The notes under the pieces: generated by a model
The model's database searches: none
What the model saw: the letters and a program-made list of their open reading frames with translations, nothing else
Told to the model about the DNA's origin: nothing
Shown: positions 18,336 through 27,675 of the stretch, one piece after another
Position numbering within the stretch: position 1 is the stretch's first letter
Layout: every line of letters starts with the position of its first letter
Made by a program: the position numbers and the translations under genes
DNA from: an uncultured Paracoccaceae bacterium
Lineage (GTDB): Bacteria > Pseudomonadota > Alphaproteobacteria > Rhodobacterales > Rhodobacteraceae
Direction of reading: 5' to 3'
Length of the DNA: 64,000 bases
NCBI GenBank assembly: GCA_937872465.1
Contig: CALMSR010000057.1
Location: 1-64,000 of the forward strand

Positions 18336-19889
18336 TTGGCTGATCCGACCCCGCAGCCCTCGCTCTTCGACGAGGGGCCCTTCGCGCCCTGCCCCGCCCC
18401 GTTCAACATGGCCGCGCATACCCTTGCCGCGGCGGCGATCACGCCGGAGAAGGTTGCCCTAGAGGTGATCGCGGGCCCCGGCGCGGTCGCGGCGCGCTGG
18501 ACGCACGGGGAGCTGGCAGAGGCGGTGCGCCGGACGGCCGCCGGCCTCGCGGCAGCGGGCATCCGCCCCGGGGACCGGATGCTGCTGCGCCTCGGCAACA
18601 GTGCCGAATTCCCGATCCTGTTCTTCGCCGCCATCGCTCTGGGCGCGGTGCCGGCGCCGGCCTCGCCGCAGCTCACGCGCGCCGAGGTGGCGGCGATCCT
18701 CGCCGATCTCGATCCCGCCCTGGTCGCGCTCGGCGCGGGCCTCGACCTGCCGCCGGGTGTCGCCTGCCCGGTCATCGGCCCCGCCGAGATCGCGGCGCTC
18801 GGCAGGCATCCGCCGCGGCGCTTCGCCGCGACCATGCCGGACGATCCAGCCTTCATCGTCTATACCTCCGGCACCAGCGGCCGGCCCAAGGGCGTGCTGC
18901 ATGCCCAGCGCGCGGCCTGGGCGCGGCGCATGATGTGGCAGGGCTGGTACGGGCTCAAGCCGGACGACCGGGTGCTGCATGCGGGCGCCTTCAACTGGAC
19001 CTATACCCTGGGGGCGGGCCTCACCGATCCCTGGGCGGCGGGGGCGACGGCGCTTATCCATGCCGGCCCGCCCGACCGGCATGTCTGGCCGCGGCTGGCG
19101 GCCGCCCATGGCGCGACGATCTTCGCCGCCGTGCCGGGTGTCTATCGCCAGATGCTCGATGCGCCCGGTCTCGCAGAGGGCTTCGCCGGCCTGCGCCACG
19201 GGCTCAGCGCCGGGGAGGCGCTGGCGGAGACGGTGGCGGAGACCTGGAGCCGTGCCACCGGCAGGCCGATCTACCAGGCGCTCGGCATGTCGGAGATCTC
19301 GACCTATATCTCTTTCTCGCCCGAGGATCCGCCGGTTCCCGGCCGGTCCGGGCGGCCCCAGCGGGGCCGTCGGGTGGCGATCCTCGGCGAGACCGGCGAC
19401 GCGCCGCTGCCGCGCGGCACCGACGGGCTGCTCGCGGTCGGCCGGCGCGATCCCGGGCTGATGCTGGGCTACTGGCGGCGGCCGGAGGAGACCGCGGCCG
19501 CCTTCCGCGGCGAATGGTTCCTGACCGGCGACCGGGCGCGGATGGCGGCGGACGGCACGATCACCCATCTCGGCCGCGCCGACGAGGTGATGAACGCCGG
19601 CGGCTACCGCGTCGCGCCCCAGGAGGTCGAGGCGGCGCTCCTGCGTCATCCCGGCGTCGCCGAGGCGGCCGTCGTCGATCTGCCGGTGCGCGACGGGGTC
19701 TCGATCATCGCGGCCTTCTTCGTGCCGGCGGGCGATGCGCCGGAGGCCGCGGCGCTCGCGCGCCATTGCGAGGGGCTGCTGGCGCGGTACAAATGCCCCA
19801 GGGAATTCCATGCCGTCGCGAACCTGCCGCGGGGCAGCAACGGCAAGCTCATCCGCCGGAAGCTCCGCGACGTTCGGGGCGGGATGTGA
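18336..19889 (+). CDS. AMP-binding (acyl-CoA synthetase-like) enzyme
   Basis: Members of this superfamily activate carboxylic acids as acyl adenylates and transfer them to CoA. The 517-residue protein has the P-loop-like VYTSGTSGRPKGV, the A5 region QALGMSEIS, the A7 motif WFLTGDRARM, A8 LGRADEVMNAGGYRVAPQEVE and the C-terminal lysine in RGSNGKLIRR. The substrate is unknown; the short N-terminus LFDEGPF-CP-PFNMA resembles benzoate/short-chain acyl ligases of Rhodobacterales. The TTG at 18336 gives a normal N-terminus; the weak GGAAACC upstream and an ATG at MAAHTL leave the start uncertain. No pathway partners are adjacent. Confidence 0.82.
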   Translation: MADPTPQPSLFDEGPFAPCPAPFNMAAHTLAAAAITPEKVALEVIAGPGAVAARWTHGELAEAVRRTAAGLAAAGIRPGDRMLLRLGNSAEFPILFFAAIALGAVPAPASPQLTRAEVAAILADLDPALVALGAGLDLPPGVACPVIGPAEIAALGRHPPRRFAATMPDDPAFIVYTSGTSGRPKGVLHAQRAAWARRMMWQGWYGLKPDDRVLHAGAFNWTYTLGAGLTDPWAAGATALIHAGPPDRHVWPRLAAAHGATIFAAVPGVYRQMLDAPGLAEGFAGLRHGLSAGEALAETVAETWSRATGRPIYQALGMSEISTYISFSPEDPPVPGRSGRPQRGRRVAILGETGDAPLPRGTDGLLAVGRRDPGLMLGYWRRPEETAAAFRGEWFLTGDRARMAADGTITHLGRADEVMNAGGYRVAPQEVEAALLRHPGVAEAAVVDLPVRDGVSIIAAFFVPAGDAPEAAALARHCEGLLARYKCPREFHAVANLPRGSNGKLIRRKLRDVRGGM

Positions 19890-20151
19890 GCGCGCCCGAC
19901 ATCCTGTGCCGCACGATCCGCCTCGGGGCGACGCCTTTCCCAGGTGCCCGCGCTGCCGGTGCCTATGGGGGTGCGGTGTCCCACGGCCAACCCGAACCGG
20001 CGAAAGCGAGGCGCTGCCTTCGCGCCGGTTCACCGGCCGGAGCGCGCGGGCCTGGAGGCCGAAGCGGGTAGGGCTGCACCGGCGGGTTCGTCACTTGCCG
20101 GATGCGCGGGGGAAGGCGATGCCCGTCCGATGCCATCACCCGGAGGCCTCG

Positions 20152-20865
20152 TCACCCGTCCGAGGCGCCGGCGGCGCCTCGGGTCCAGGTTCCGGGGCGC
20201 TTGAGGAAATCGTGCAGGGTCTTGCCCGGTTCGGGCCGGAACGGGGCGAGCTCGGGCACGGTGAAGCCGCGCATGCGGTCGAGGCGGAAGGTGCGGAAAT
20301 CCTCGCGCAGCTCGCACCAGGCCGCGAGGACCCAGACCGGGCCGAAGAAGGCCATTGACAGCGGCCGCACGGTGCGCTCGCTCACCTGGCCGAGCACGTC
20401 GGTATAGCCGAAATGCACCCGGAGCCGCTGGCGCAGGGCGCGGCGCAGATCGGCGAGATCGAAGCCGAGCGGCTCGACGAAATGCGTCTCCGGGGCCAGC
20501 AGCGCGGTTCCCGCCATGTAGCCGCGCAGGCGTTCGGGGATCACCGCCTCGATCTTGGCGATGACGTCCGTAGCCGCCTCCGCCAGCTCGCCGTCGGCCC
20601 AGGATTCGACGATCCTCGCGCCGAGCACCAGCGCCTCGATCTCCGCCTCCTTGAACATCAGGGGCGGCAGGTCGAAGCCGGGGCGCAGGGTGTAGCCGAC
20701 CCCCGCCTCGCCCTCGATCGGCACGCCCGAGGCGGCCAGATCGGCGATGTCGCGATAGATCGTGCGCTCGGAGACCTCGAGCGCCGCCCCGAGCTCGCGC
20801 GCCGTCACGGTCGGGCGCCGGCGCATCAGCTGGATGATCTCGAACAGGCGATCGGCGCGGCGCAT
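20152..20865 (-). CDS. WYL-domain transcriptional regulator (YafY type)
   Basis: The 237-residue protein has an N-terminal winged helix-turn-helix (ADRLFEIIQLMRRRPTVTARELGAALEVSERTIYRDI) and a C-terminal WYL domain with a ligand-binding pattern from about residue 135 (HFGYTDVLGQVSERTVRPLSMAFFGPVWVLAAWCELREDFRTFRLDRM). The ATG at 20865 follows GGGAGGAG. WYL regulators usually control a neighbouring gene or themselves. A strong palindrome in its upstream region (20922-20948) is the likely operator, and the divergent DUF1127 gene is a candidate target. Confidence 0.88.
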   Translation of the reverse strand: MRRADRLFEIIQLMRRRPTVTARELGAALEVSERTIYRDIADLAASGVPIEGEAGVGYTLRPGFDLPPLMFKEAEIEALVLGARIVESWADGELAEAATDVIAKIEAVIPERLRGYMAGTALLAPETHFVEPLGFDLADLRRALRQRLRVHFGYTDVLGQVSERTVRPLSMAFFGPVWVLAAWCELREDFRTFRLDRMRGFTVPELAPFRPEPGKTLHDFLKRPGTWTRGAAGASDG

Positions 20866-20921
20866 GAACTCCTCCCGGCGGCGGTCGGCGCGAGCCTGGC
20901 GCAAGCCTCCTGGCACCACCT

Positions 20922-20948
20922 TGTCAGGAGCCCGCCGCGCTCCTGACA
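20922..20948. promoter_or_regulatory. Palindromic operator candidate between WYL regulator and DUF1127 gene
   Basis: A perfect 9-bp inverted repeat, TGTCAGGAG, nine bases, CTCCTGACA, lies in the divergent gap. It is followed by GATGCTGGCAAG, a weaker CTG-CAG-like half. CTGACAG-type palindromes are common next to YafY-like WYL regulators, so autoregulation is likely. Confidence 0.6.
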
Positions 20949-21007
20949 GGATGCTGGCAAGGGCCTCCGGGCACAATGCGCCATGCACTCAGAAACGGAG
21001 AGAGATC

Positions 21008-21211
21008 ATGGCCTATCCCGAAATCCGCACCGCACCGCCCCCGGGCTTCGCCGCGCTGGCGAGCACCCTCGCCCGGCGCTGGCGCGCCCGCTCGGCGGCA
21101 GGCCGGGCGCGGCGGGCGCTGCGCGGGCTGAGCGACGCGAGCCTGCGCGACATCGGCCTCGAACGTCACCAGATCGAGCCCTTGGCGCCGGAGTGGCGCT
21201 GGCCGCTCTGA
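21008..21211 (+). CDS. DUF1127 small protein
   Basis: The 67-residue protein ends with the DUF1127 signature RRALRGLSDASLRDIGLERHQIE, an arginine-rich helix pair. In alphaproteobacteria members of this family bind RNA-related partners or affect phosphate and carbon metabolism, but no single activity is established. The ATG follows GGAGAGAGATC. It is divergent from the WYL regulator gene and convergent with mfd, with 50 bp to the mfd stop. Confidence 0.85.
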   Translation: MAYPEIRTAPPPGFAALASTLARRWRARSAAGRARRALRGLSDASLRDIGLERHQIEPLAPEWRWPL

Positions 21212-21261
21212 ATGGCGGCCGCGTGGCCGGTTCGGGCAAGGGTCGTCGTGCGGCCGAGCCG

Positions 21262-24200
21262 TCAGGCGCTGGTGAGCTGTTGCGCCTTGGCGGCGGGCGC
21301 GGCCAGCGCGGCGAGATCGCGGGCGATGCCGAAGGCGCCGACCAGGCGCTTCTTCTCGCTGTCCCAGTCGCGGCGGACGACGATCCTGTTGTCCCGGACC
21401 TTGGCGTGGCCGTTCTGGTCCTGGATGAACTGCACCAGGCCCGCCGGATTGGCGTAGCGGTCGTTGTGGAACTGCACCGTCGCGCCCTTCGGCCCGCCGT
21501 CGAGCCGCGCGATGCCGGCGCGTTTGCAGAGCGCCTTGATGCGGACGACCAGCATCAGCGTCTCGACCTCCTTCGGCAGCGGCCCGAAGCGGTCGATCAG
21601 CTCCGCCGCGAAGCCCTCCATCTCGACCTTGCGCTCGAGGCCCGAGAGCCGCCGGTAGAGCCCGAGGCGCACGTCGAGGTCGGGGACATAGGGCTCGGGG
21701 ATCAAGACCGGCACGCCGAGGTTGATCTGCGGCGACCATTCGCCCTCGTCGGCCATCCCGACCTCGCCGGACTGCAGCTTGGCGATCGCCTCGTGCAGCA
21801 TGTCCTGATAGAGCTCGAAGCCGACTTCGCGCACATGGCCGGACTGCTCCTCGCCGAGCAGGTTGCCCGCGCCGCGGATGTCGAGGTCCTGGCTCGCCAG
21901 CGTGAAGCCGGCGCCGAGGCTGTCGAGCGCGCCGAGCACGCGCAGCCGCTTCTCGGCCTGCACGGTCAGGGGCTTGCGCGGCTCGGTCATGAAGAAGGCA
22001 TAGGCCCTGAGCTTGGAGCGCCCGACGCGGCCGCGGATCTGGTAGAGCTGGGCGAGGCCGAACATGTCGGCGCGATCGACGATCAGCGTATTGGCAGCGG
22101 GGATGTCGAGGCCGCTCTCGATGATGGTCGTCGACAAGAGCACGTCGAACTGGCCGTCGTAGAAGGCGTTCATCCGCGCGTCGAGATCGCCCGCCGCCAT
22201 CTGGCCGTGGGCGACCAGCACCCGCACCTCCGGCACCTGCTCGCGCAGATGCGCCTCGACCTCGGCGATGTCGGCGATGCGGGGGACCACGTAGAAGGAC
22301 TGCCCGCCCCGGTAGTGCTCGCGCAGCAGCGCCTCGCGCACGGTCACCGCGTCGAACTCGCTGACATAGGTGCGGATCGCCAGCCGGTCGACCGGGGGCG
22401 TGGCGATGAGCGAGAGCTCGCGCACCCCCGAGAGCGCCAGCTGCAGCGTGCGCGGGATCGGCGTGGCGGTGAGCGTGAGCACATGCACGTCCGAGCGCAG
22501 CTGCTTCAGCCGCTCCTTGTGCTGGACGCCGAAATGCTGCTCCTCGTCAATGACGAGGAGGCCGAGGGCGGCGAATTTCACCGATTTCGCCAAGAGCGCA
22601 TGGGTGCCGATCACGATCTCGATCGTCCCGTCGGCGAGGCCGGCCCGGGTCTCGGCCGCTTCCCGGGCGGGCACGAAGCGGCTGAGCTGGCGGACCCTGA
22701 GCGGCAGGCCGCGGAACCGCTCGGTGAAGCTCTTGAAATGCTGCCGCGCGAGCAGGGTCGTCGGCGCGACCACCGCGACCTGCACCCCCGACATCGCCGC
22801 GACGAAGGCCGCGCGCAGCGCCACTTCCGTCTTGCCGAAGCCCACGTCGCCGCAGATCAGCCGGTCCATCGGCCGGCCCGATTCCATGTCCGCCAGCACG
22901 TCGGCGATGGCGGCGAGCTGGTCGTCGGTCTCGGCATAGGGGAAGCGGGCGCAGAATTCCTCCCAGGCGTGATGGTCGGGCGGGGCCAGCACCGTGCCCT
23001 TGCGCAGCGCCCGTTCGGCGGCGATGCGGATCAGCCGCTCGGCCATGTCGCGGATGCGCGCCTTGAGCCGCGCCTTCTTGGCCTGCCAGGCGCCGCCGCC
23101 GAGCCGGTCGAGCAGCCCCTCCTCGTGGCCGTAGCGGGTCAGGAGCTCGATGTTCTCCACCGGCAGGTAGAGCTTGTCGCCGCCGGCGTATTCGAGCGCG
23201 AGGCATTCGTGCGGCGCGCCCATGGCGGTGACGGTCTCGAGCCCGAGATAGCGGCCGACGCCGTGGTCGACATGCACCACGAGATCGCCGGGCGAGAGCC
23301 CCGCCGCCTCGGTCAGGAAGTTCTCGGCGCGCTTGCGCCGGCGCGGCGCGCGGATCAGCCGGTCGCCCAGCACGTCCTGCTCGGCGATCACCGTGAGCCC
23401 CGGCGCCTCGAAGCCGTGTTCGAGCGGCCAGACCGCGAGATGCAATGCGCCGCCCCTGCCCGCGATCTCGCCGGCGGAGGCGATCTCGACCGCGCCCTCG
23501 ACGCCGCTGTCGGCGAGAAGCCCCGCCAGCCGCTCGCGGGCGCCCCGGGAATAGGAGGCGACGACCACGTCGCCGCTGCGGCGCTTCGCCGCGATGTGCC
23601 CGGCCAGCGCGCCGAAGAGGCTGAGGCTCTCCTGCTGGCGTTCCGGCGCGAAATCGCGGCCGATCCGTCCACCGGCGTCGATCACGCCCGGCCCGAGCGG
23701 CTGCGGCAGGGCCTTGAGCTGCTCCACGCGCCGCCCCGCCACCGCCGCCGCGAAGGCGGGCGCGTCGAGGTAGAGCGATCCCGGCGGCGCGGGCTTGTAG
23801 ATCGTGCCGAGCCGCGCCTTGGCGGCCAGCGCCGCCGTGCGCGCGGCATATTGCTCGCTCAGCGCCTCCCAGCGCGCCGCCTGCGCCGCCTCGAAGGCAT
23901 CATCGAGCAGGACCGGCGCCCCGGGCAGATAGTCGAAGAGCGTCTCCAGCCGCGCGTGATAGAAGGGCAGCCAATGCTCGTAGCCCTGGTGCTTGCGCCC
24001 GGCACTCACCGCCTCGTAGAGCGGATCGTCCCGCCCCGCGGCGCCGAATTCCGCCCGGTAGCGGGTACGGAAGCGCTCGATCGAGGCTTCGTCGAGGATC
24101 ACCTCGGAGACCGGGGCGAGCTCGATCCGCCCGACGGTCTCCAGGGTGCGCTGGGTCTCGGCATCGAAGCGGCGCGCGCTTTCCAGCACGTCGCCGAAGA

Positions 24201-24744
24201 GATCGAGCCGCACCGGCCCCCTGTTGCCCGGCGGATAGAGGTCGATCAGCCCGCCGCGCACCGCGAATTCGCCCGGCTCGGTCACGGTCGCGGCCTGCTG
24301 GAAGCCCATGCGCGCGAGATAGGCCCGGAGCTCGGCCAGATCGAGGCGCCGGCCGACCTCCGCGGTGAAGCACGAGGCGCGCAGGACGGCGCGGGCGGGC
24401 ACCATCTGGGTCGCCGCATTGACCGTTGTCAGCACCGCCGCCGGGCGGTCGAAGCCATCCGCGAGGGCCGCGAGCGTCGCCATGCGCGCCGCGGCGATCT
24501 CGGGATTGGGCGAGATCCGGTCGTAGGGCAGGCAGTCCCAGGCGGGAAAGCTCAGCACCGGCACGGCGGGCGCGAAGAACTTCAGCGAGGCGCGCAGGCT
24601 CGCCAGCCGCGCGTCGTCGCGGGCGACATGGATCACCGGGCCGCCGGTGCGGGCCAGGATGCCGGCAAGATACCGCGCGTCGAACCCCTCGGGGCAGCCG
24701 CCGACGACGAGGCGCCCGGTCGCGGGTGAGGGAGAGCGGGTCAT
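21262..24744 (-). CDS. mfd: Transcription-repair coupling factor
   Basis: Mfd removes stalled RNA polymerase from DNA lesions and recruits UvrA. The 1160-residue length is standard. The order is the UvrB-like N-terminal part (VHVDHGVGRYLGLE leads into the RNA polymerase interaction domain), the RecG-like helicase with Walker A GDVGFGKTE near residue 631 and the DEEQ box VIDEEQHFGV, helicase motif VI QIRGRVGRS, and the C-terminal TRCF domain. The ATG at 24744 gives MTRSPSPATG. An antisense frame of similar length is a codon-bias shadow. Confidence 0.97.
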   Translation of the reverse strand: MTRSPSPATGRLVVGGCPEGFDARYLAGILARTGGPVIHVARDDARLASLRASLKFFAPAVPVLSFPAWDCLPYDRISPNPEIAAARMATLAALADGFDRPAAVLTTVNAATQMVPARAVLRASCFTAEVGRRLDLAELRAYLARMGFQQAATVTEPGEFAVRGGLIDLYPPGNRGPVRLDLFGDVLESARRFDAETQRTLETVGRIELAPVSEVILDEASIERFRTRYRAEFGAAGRDDPLYEAVSAGRKHQGYEHWLPFYHARLETLFDYLPGAPVLLDDAFEAAQAARWEALSEQYAARTAALAAKARLGTIYKPAPPGSLYLDAPAFAAAVAGRRVEQLKALPQPLGPGVIDAGGRIGRDFAPERQQESLSLFGALAGHIAAKRRSGDVVVASYSRGARERLAGLLADSGVEGAVEIASAGEIAGRGGALHLAVWPLEHGFEAPGLTVIAEQDVLGDRLIRAPRRRKRAENFLTEAAGLSPGDLVVHVDHGVGRYLGLETVTAMGAPHECLALEYAGGDKLYLPVENIELLTRYGHEEGLLDRLGGGAWQAKKARLKARIRDMAERLIRIAAERALRKGTVLAPPDHHAWEEFCARFPYAETDDQLAAIADVLADMESGRPMDRLICGDVGFGKTEVALRAAFVAAMSGVQVAVVAPTTLLARQHFKSFTERFRGLPLRVRQLSRFVPAREAAETRAGLADGTIEIVIGTHALLAKSVKFAALGLLVIDEEQHFGVQHKERLKQLRSDVHVLTLTATPIPRTLQLALSGVRELSLIATPPVDRLAIRTYVSEFDAVTVREALLREHYRGGQSFYVVPRIADIAEVEAHLREQVPEVRVLVAHGQMAAGDLDARMNAFYDGQFDVLLSTTIIESGLDIPAANTLIVDRADMFGLAQLYQIRGRVGRSKLRAYAFFMTEPRKPLTVQAEKRLRVLGALDSLGAGFTLASQDLDIRGAGNLLGEEQSGHVREVGFELYQDMLHEAIAKLQSGEVGMADEGEWSPQINLGVPVLIPEPYVPDLDVRLGLYRRLSGLERKVEMEGFAAELIDRFGPLPKEVETLMLVVRIKALCKRAGIARLDGGPKGATVQFHNDRYANPAGLVQFIQDQNGHAKVRDNRIVVRRDWDSEKKRLVGAFGIARDLAALAAPAAKAQQLTSA

Positions 24745-24796
24745 GGCGCGCGACCTAGCGCAAGGCCAGCGCCCCCGCAAGCCGGCGCGGGCGGGT

Positions 24797-25297
24797 TCAA
24801 CGGATCAGGATCGAGGGATGCAGCGCCAGCCCGGCGGCCAGGGCGCAGAACACCGAGGCCGCCGCGAAGACCGCATGCCAGAACTGCCGCCGCGACAGCA
24901 TCCGGTTGAGCGCCGCACCGCGATAGCCGTCGCGCCGCACCGCCAGGCCCAGCCGCAGCGAGGAATAGCACACCATGACCAGCGGCAGGAGCAGCACGAA
25001 GAGCGCCTGGGCCCATTCCACGCCGGCGAGGAAGCCGATCACCGCCAGGGCCGCGAGCCCGAAGCCCGTGAGCGCGGCGATCGGGATGCCGAAATCGTCG
25101 TAGATGCCGCCGATGCGCTCGGCGGCGAGCCGCGCGCGCAGATCCACGCGCGCGCGCACCTCCGGGTCCTTCCGCCCCCGCCGGATCATGTCGTAGGGCA
25201 CCCCGAGCGTGGTGTGGCAGACGAGACTCCAGACCACCAGGGTCAGCACCCAGTACCAGGCGCTCTCGAAGCTGGCTGTGCCGTAGACCTGGATCAC
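24797..25297 (-). CDS. Four-span membrane protein, annotated in relatives as SufBCD-associated
   Basis: The 166-residue protein has four hydrophobic segments and a conserved-looking N-terminus, SAWYWVLTLVVWSLVCHTTLGVPYDMIRRGRK. Proteins with the pattern WYW-W-H-LGVPYDM occur across Rhodobacterales and are often labelled component of SufBCD complex; I know of no experimental basis for that name. The gene is 52 bp upstream of mfd on the same strand and is divergent from hemB. A role in iron-sulfur assembly is therefore only a suggestion. Confidence 0.6.
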   Translation of the reverse strand: MIQVYGTASFESAWYWVLTLVVWSLVCHTTLGVPYDMIRRGRKDPEVRARVDLRARLAAERIGGIYDDFGIPIAALTGFGLAALAVIGFLAGVEWAQALFVLLLPLVMVCYSSLRLGLAVRRDGYRGAALNRMLSRRQFWHAVFAAASVFCALAAGLALHPSILIR

Positions 25298-25488
25298 GCG
25301 CGCTCTCGGCCGGACATGCGCCGCGCGCGGCGCGGTGCTGGAGGGTTTTCCTGCCGGAACTTCGCCCGCGCCGTCAAGCGTCCGCGCCGCTCATCGTCAA
25401 CGAACCGTGCACGGGCCGGGGGCCGGCTTTGCCCTTGAGGCGGCGCGGGTCGCGTGCCACACGGGACCGGACAAGCCGGGTTCCGAGA

Positions 25489-26499
25489 ATGACGCCGCTT
25501 TCCGCTCCGTTTCCCCATGGCCGGCCCCGCCGCCTGCGCCGCACGCCCTGGATCCGCGATCTCGTGGCCGAGGCCCGGCTCTCGCCCGCCGACCTGATCT
25601 GGCCGCTTTTCCTGCGCGAGGGCACGGATCTGGCGGAGCCGGTGGCCTCGCTGCCCGGCGTCGCGCGGCTCAGCATCGACCGGGCGGTGGCGGCGGCGGA
25701 GGAAGCGGCCGGGCTCGGCATCCCCTGCGTCGCGCTCTTTCCCTATACCGAGGCGGCGGACAAGAACCCGGAGGCCACCGAGGCCTGGAACCCCGAGAAC
25801 CTGGTCTGCCGCGCCACACGCGCCATCAAGGCGGCGGTGCCGCAGATCGGCGTGCTGCTCGACGTGGCGCTCGATCCCTATAATTCCGAGGGCCACGACG
25901 GCCTGGTGCGCGACGGCGTGGTGCAGAACGACGAGACGCTGATCGCGCTCGAGAAGATGGCGCTCGTGCAGGCCGAGGCCGGCGCCGACATCCTCGGCCC
26001 CTCCGACATGATGGACGGCCGCATCGGCGTGATCCGCGCCGCGCTCGAGGCGCATGAGTTTCCCGACGTGCTGATCATGAGCTACGCGGCGAAATACGCC
26101 TCGAGCTTCTACGGGCCGTTCCGCGATGCGGTCGGCGCCACCGGCGCGCTCAAGGGCGACAAGAAGACCTATCAGATGGACCCCGCGAACGGCGCGGAGG
26201 CGCTGCGCGAGGTGGCGATCGATCTCGCCGAGGGCGCCGACATGGTGATGGTCAAGCCGGGCCTGCCCTATCTCGACATCTGCACCCGGGTGAAGGCCGA
26301 GTTCGGGGTGCCGACCTTCGCCTATCAGGTCTCCGGCGAATACGCGATGATCGAGGCCGCCGCCGCCAAGGGCTGGATCGACGGCGAGCGCGCCATGATG
26401 GAGAGCCTGATCGCCTTCCGGCGGGCCGGCTGCGACGGCATCCTGAGCTATCACGCGGCGCGGGCAGCCAGGCTGCTCCGGGACCGAGCCGCCGGCTGA
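25489..26499 (+). CDS. hemB: Delta-aminolevulinic acid dehydratase (porphobilinogen synthase)
   Basis: HemB condenses two 5-aminolevulinate molecules to porphobilinogen in tetrapyrrole synthesis. The 336-residue protein has both active-site lysines, Lys202 in AAKYASSFYGPFR and Lys256 in MVMVKPGLPYLD. The metal region reads DVALDPYNSEGHDG, without the cysteines of zinc enzymes, so it belongs to the magnesium- or metal-independent group that includes Rhodobacter and Pseudomonas enzymes. The ATG at 25489 (MTPLSAPFPHGRPRRLR) gives the usual N-terminal arm. Confidence 0.97.
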   Translation: MTPLSAPFPHGRPRRLRRTPWIRDLVAEARLSPADLIWPLFLREGTDLAEPVASLPGVARLSIDRAVAAAEEAAGLGIPCVALFPYTEAADKNPEATEAWNPENLVCRATRAIKAAVPQIGVLLDVALDPYNSEGHDGLVRDGVVQNDETLIALEKMALVQAEAGADILGPSDMMDGRIGVIRAALEAHEFPDVLIMSYAAKYASSFYGPFRDAVGATGALKGDKKTYQMDPANGAEALREVAIDLAEGADMVMVKPGLPYLDICTRVKAEFGVPTFAYQVSGEYAMIEAAAAKGWIDGERAMMESLIAFRRAGCDGILSYHAARAARLLRDRAAG

Positions 26500-26961
26500 G
26501 CGCGGCGCCGCGCGCGCGGGCTCACGGGGTCCGGGTAGCGCCATTCGGGGCGGGCCCGGTCGCCGCGCCCTCGGGGTTTCCGCCTCGGCGATCGCGATCG
26601 TGCCCTGGACCAGGACCGGCGCGAAGGCGACGAGGACCGCTTCTGCCGGCCGGGCAGCCAGACGACGGCGACGAGAAGGGCCGATTCCGCCGTCGGGAGG
26701 ACCGGACGGCGAGCGAGCGGATCCTGCCCGGCGATCCTGAAGACCGCGACGGGCGGAAGCGCGAGCAGCGGCCGGGCCGGACGCTGCCCTCATTTTTGGG
26801 CGGGACCGTTGTACAGGGAACAATGGGCTGAAGATGCGATCTCCTTGCGCGACATCTGGTGGGCGCTTTTCTCTCCTTATCAACATGTGTTAACGTCTGC
26901 GCGAATACACGCCCAGAAACCGCCACCAGGCAGAACCCGAGCAAGATTGAAGGAGACGTCC
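26500..26961. other. Intergenic region between hemB and SYLF gene
   Basis: This 462-bp gap starts with a GC palindrome (CGCGGCGCCGCG) right after the hemB stop. Copy C of the dispersed element lies at 26771-26842. I see no supported gene; frames in 26522-26998 are low-complexity arginine-rich shadows. Confidence 0.55.
26771..26842 (+). repeat. Dispersed intergenic element, copy C
   Basis: It reads GCCGGGCC, ACGCTGCCCTCAT, GGGCGGGACCGT, GGGAACAATGGGCTG and GATGCGATC, in the order of copies A and B. It points to the SYLF gene, whose start lies 120 bp downstream. Confidence 0.6.
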
Positions 26962-27522
26962 ATGTCCGACTGGACCCGACGCACGTTTCTCGCGGCAACC
27001 GGCGCGGGCCTCGCGGCCTGCACCTCGCATCCGACCGGCTTGACCGAGACCCCGGCCCAGGCGATCGACGCCAATGTCCAGGCGGCGCTCGACCAGCTCT
27101 ATGCCACCGTTCCCGGCACGGCGGAGCTCGGCGCGCGGTCCGAGGGCATCCTCGTGATCCCGCGCATCCGCAAGCTCGGGTTCTGGGTCAGCGGCGCCTA
27201 TGGCGAGGGCGCGCTGCTGATCGGCCCGGCGATCGTGGAGTATTATTCCATGAGCCTCGCGGGCTTCGGCTTCACCTTCGGCGCCCAGGAGTTCAACCAG
27301 GCGCTGTTCTTCCTCACGGCGGATGCGTTGCAGGGCTTCCGCGTCGCCGACGGATGGGAGCTCGGCGTCGACGCCGCGGTCGCCCTGCCCCGGCGCGGCG
27401 TCGCCGCCGGCCTCTCCTCGGGCCAGATCAACCGGCCGATCCAGGAAGTGGTCTGGGGCCAGCGCGGCCTGATCGCCGACGCCAGCCTCGTAGGCGCGAA
27501 GTACAGCCGCATCATTCGCTGA
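26962..27522 (+). CDS. SYLF/YSC84-family lipoprotein
   Basis: The 186-residue protein starts MSDWTRRTFLAATGAGLAAC, a twin-arginine-like signal with a lipobox; Cys20 would be lipidated. The mature part has the SYLF (Ysc84 actin-binding/lipid-binding) family features SEGILVIPRIRKLGFWVSGAYGEGALL and YYSMSLAGFGFTFGAQEFNQALFFLT. The domain binds lipids or acidic surfaces in eukaryotes; bacterial roles are mostly unknown. The start follows AAGGAGACGTCC. It stands alone. Confidence 0.88.
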   Translation: MSDWTRRTFLAATGAGLAACTSHPTGLTETPAQAIDANVQAALDQLYATVPGTAELGARSEGILVIPRIRKLGFWVSGAYGEGALLIGPAIVEYYSMSLAGFGFTFGAQEFNQALFFLTADALQGFRVADGWELGVDAAVALPRRGVAAGLSSGQINRPIQEVVWGQRGLIADASLVGAKYSRIIR

Positions 27523-27645
27523 ACGGTCCGGACGGAACAGCGGCACCGTTCCCGCCGGCGCGGCCGAAAGGCCGAGCCATCGGCCTCGCGCAGGGGATTC
27601 GATTCGGCGACCTCGGTCTGACGAACCAGCTATTCAACGAATCGG

Positions 27646-27675
27646 TTGACTAGATCGGCTTGGCGTGCAATTAAA
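27646..27675 (+). promoter_or_regulatory. Candidate promoter of the arsR-like gene
   Basis: TTGACT at 27646-27651 and the weak -10 ATTAAA at 27670-27675 are 18 bases apart. The -10 overlaps the left arm of the palindromic operator, so binding there would block polymerase. Confidence 0.4.

Noticed and set aside
20983..24729. Long plus-strand open frame opposite mfd
   Set aside because: It is antisense to a complete, well-conserved mfd. Long antisense frames are expected from the codon bias of GC-rich genomes, and the product is arginine-, histidine- and leucine-rich without motifs.
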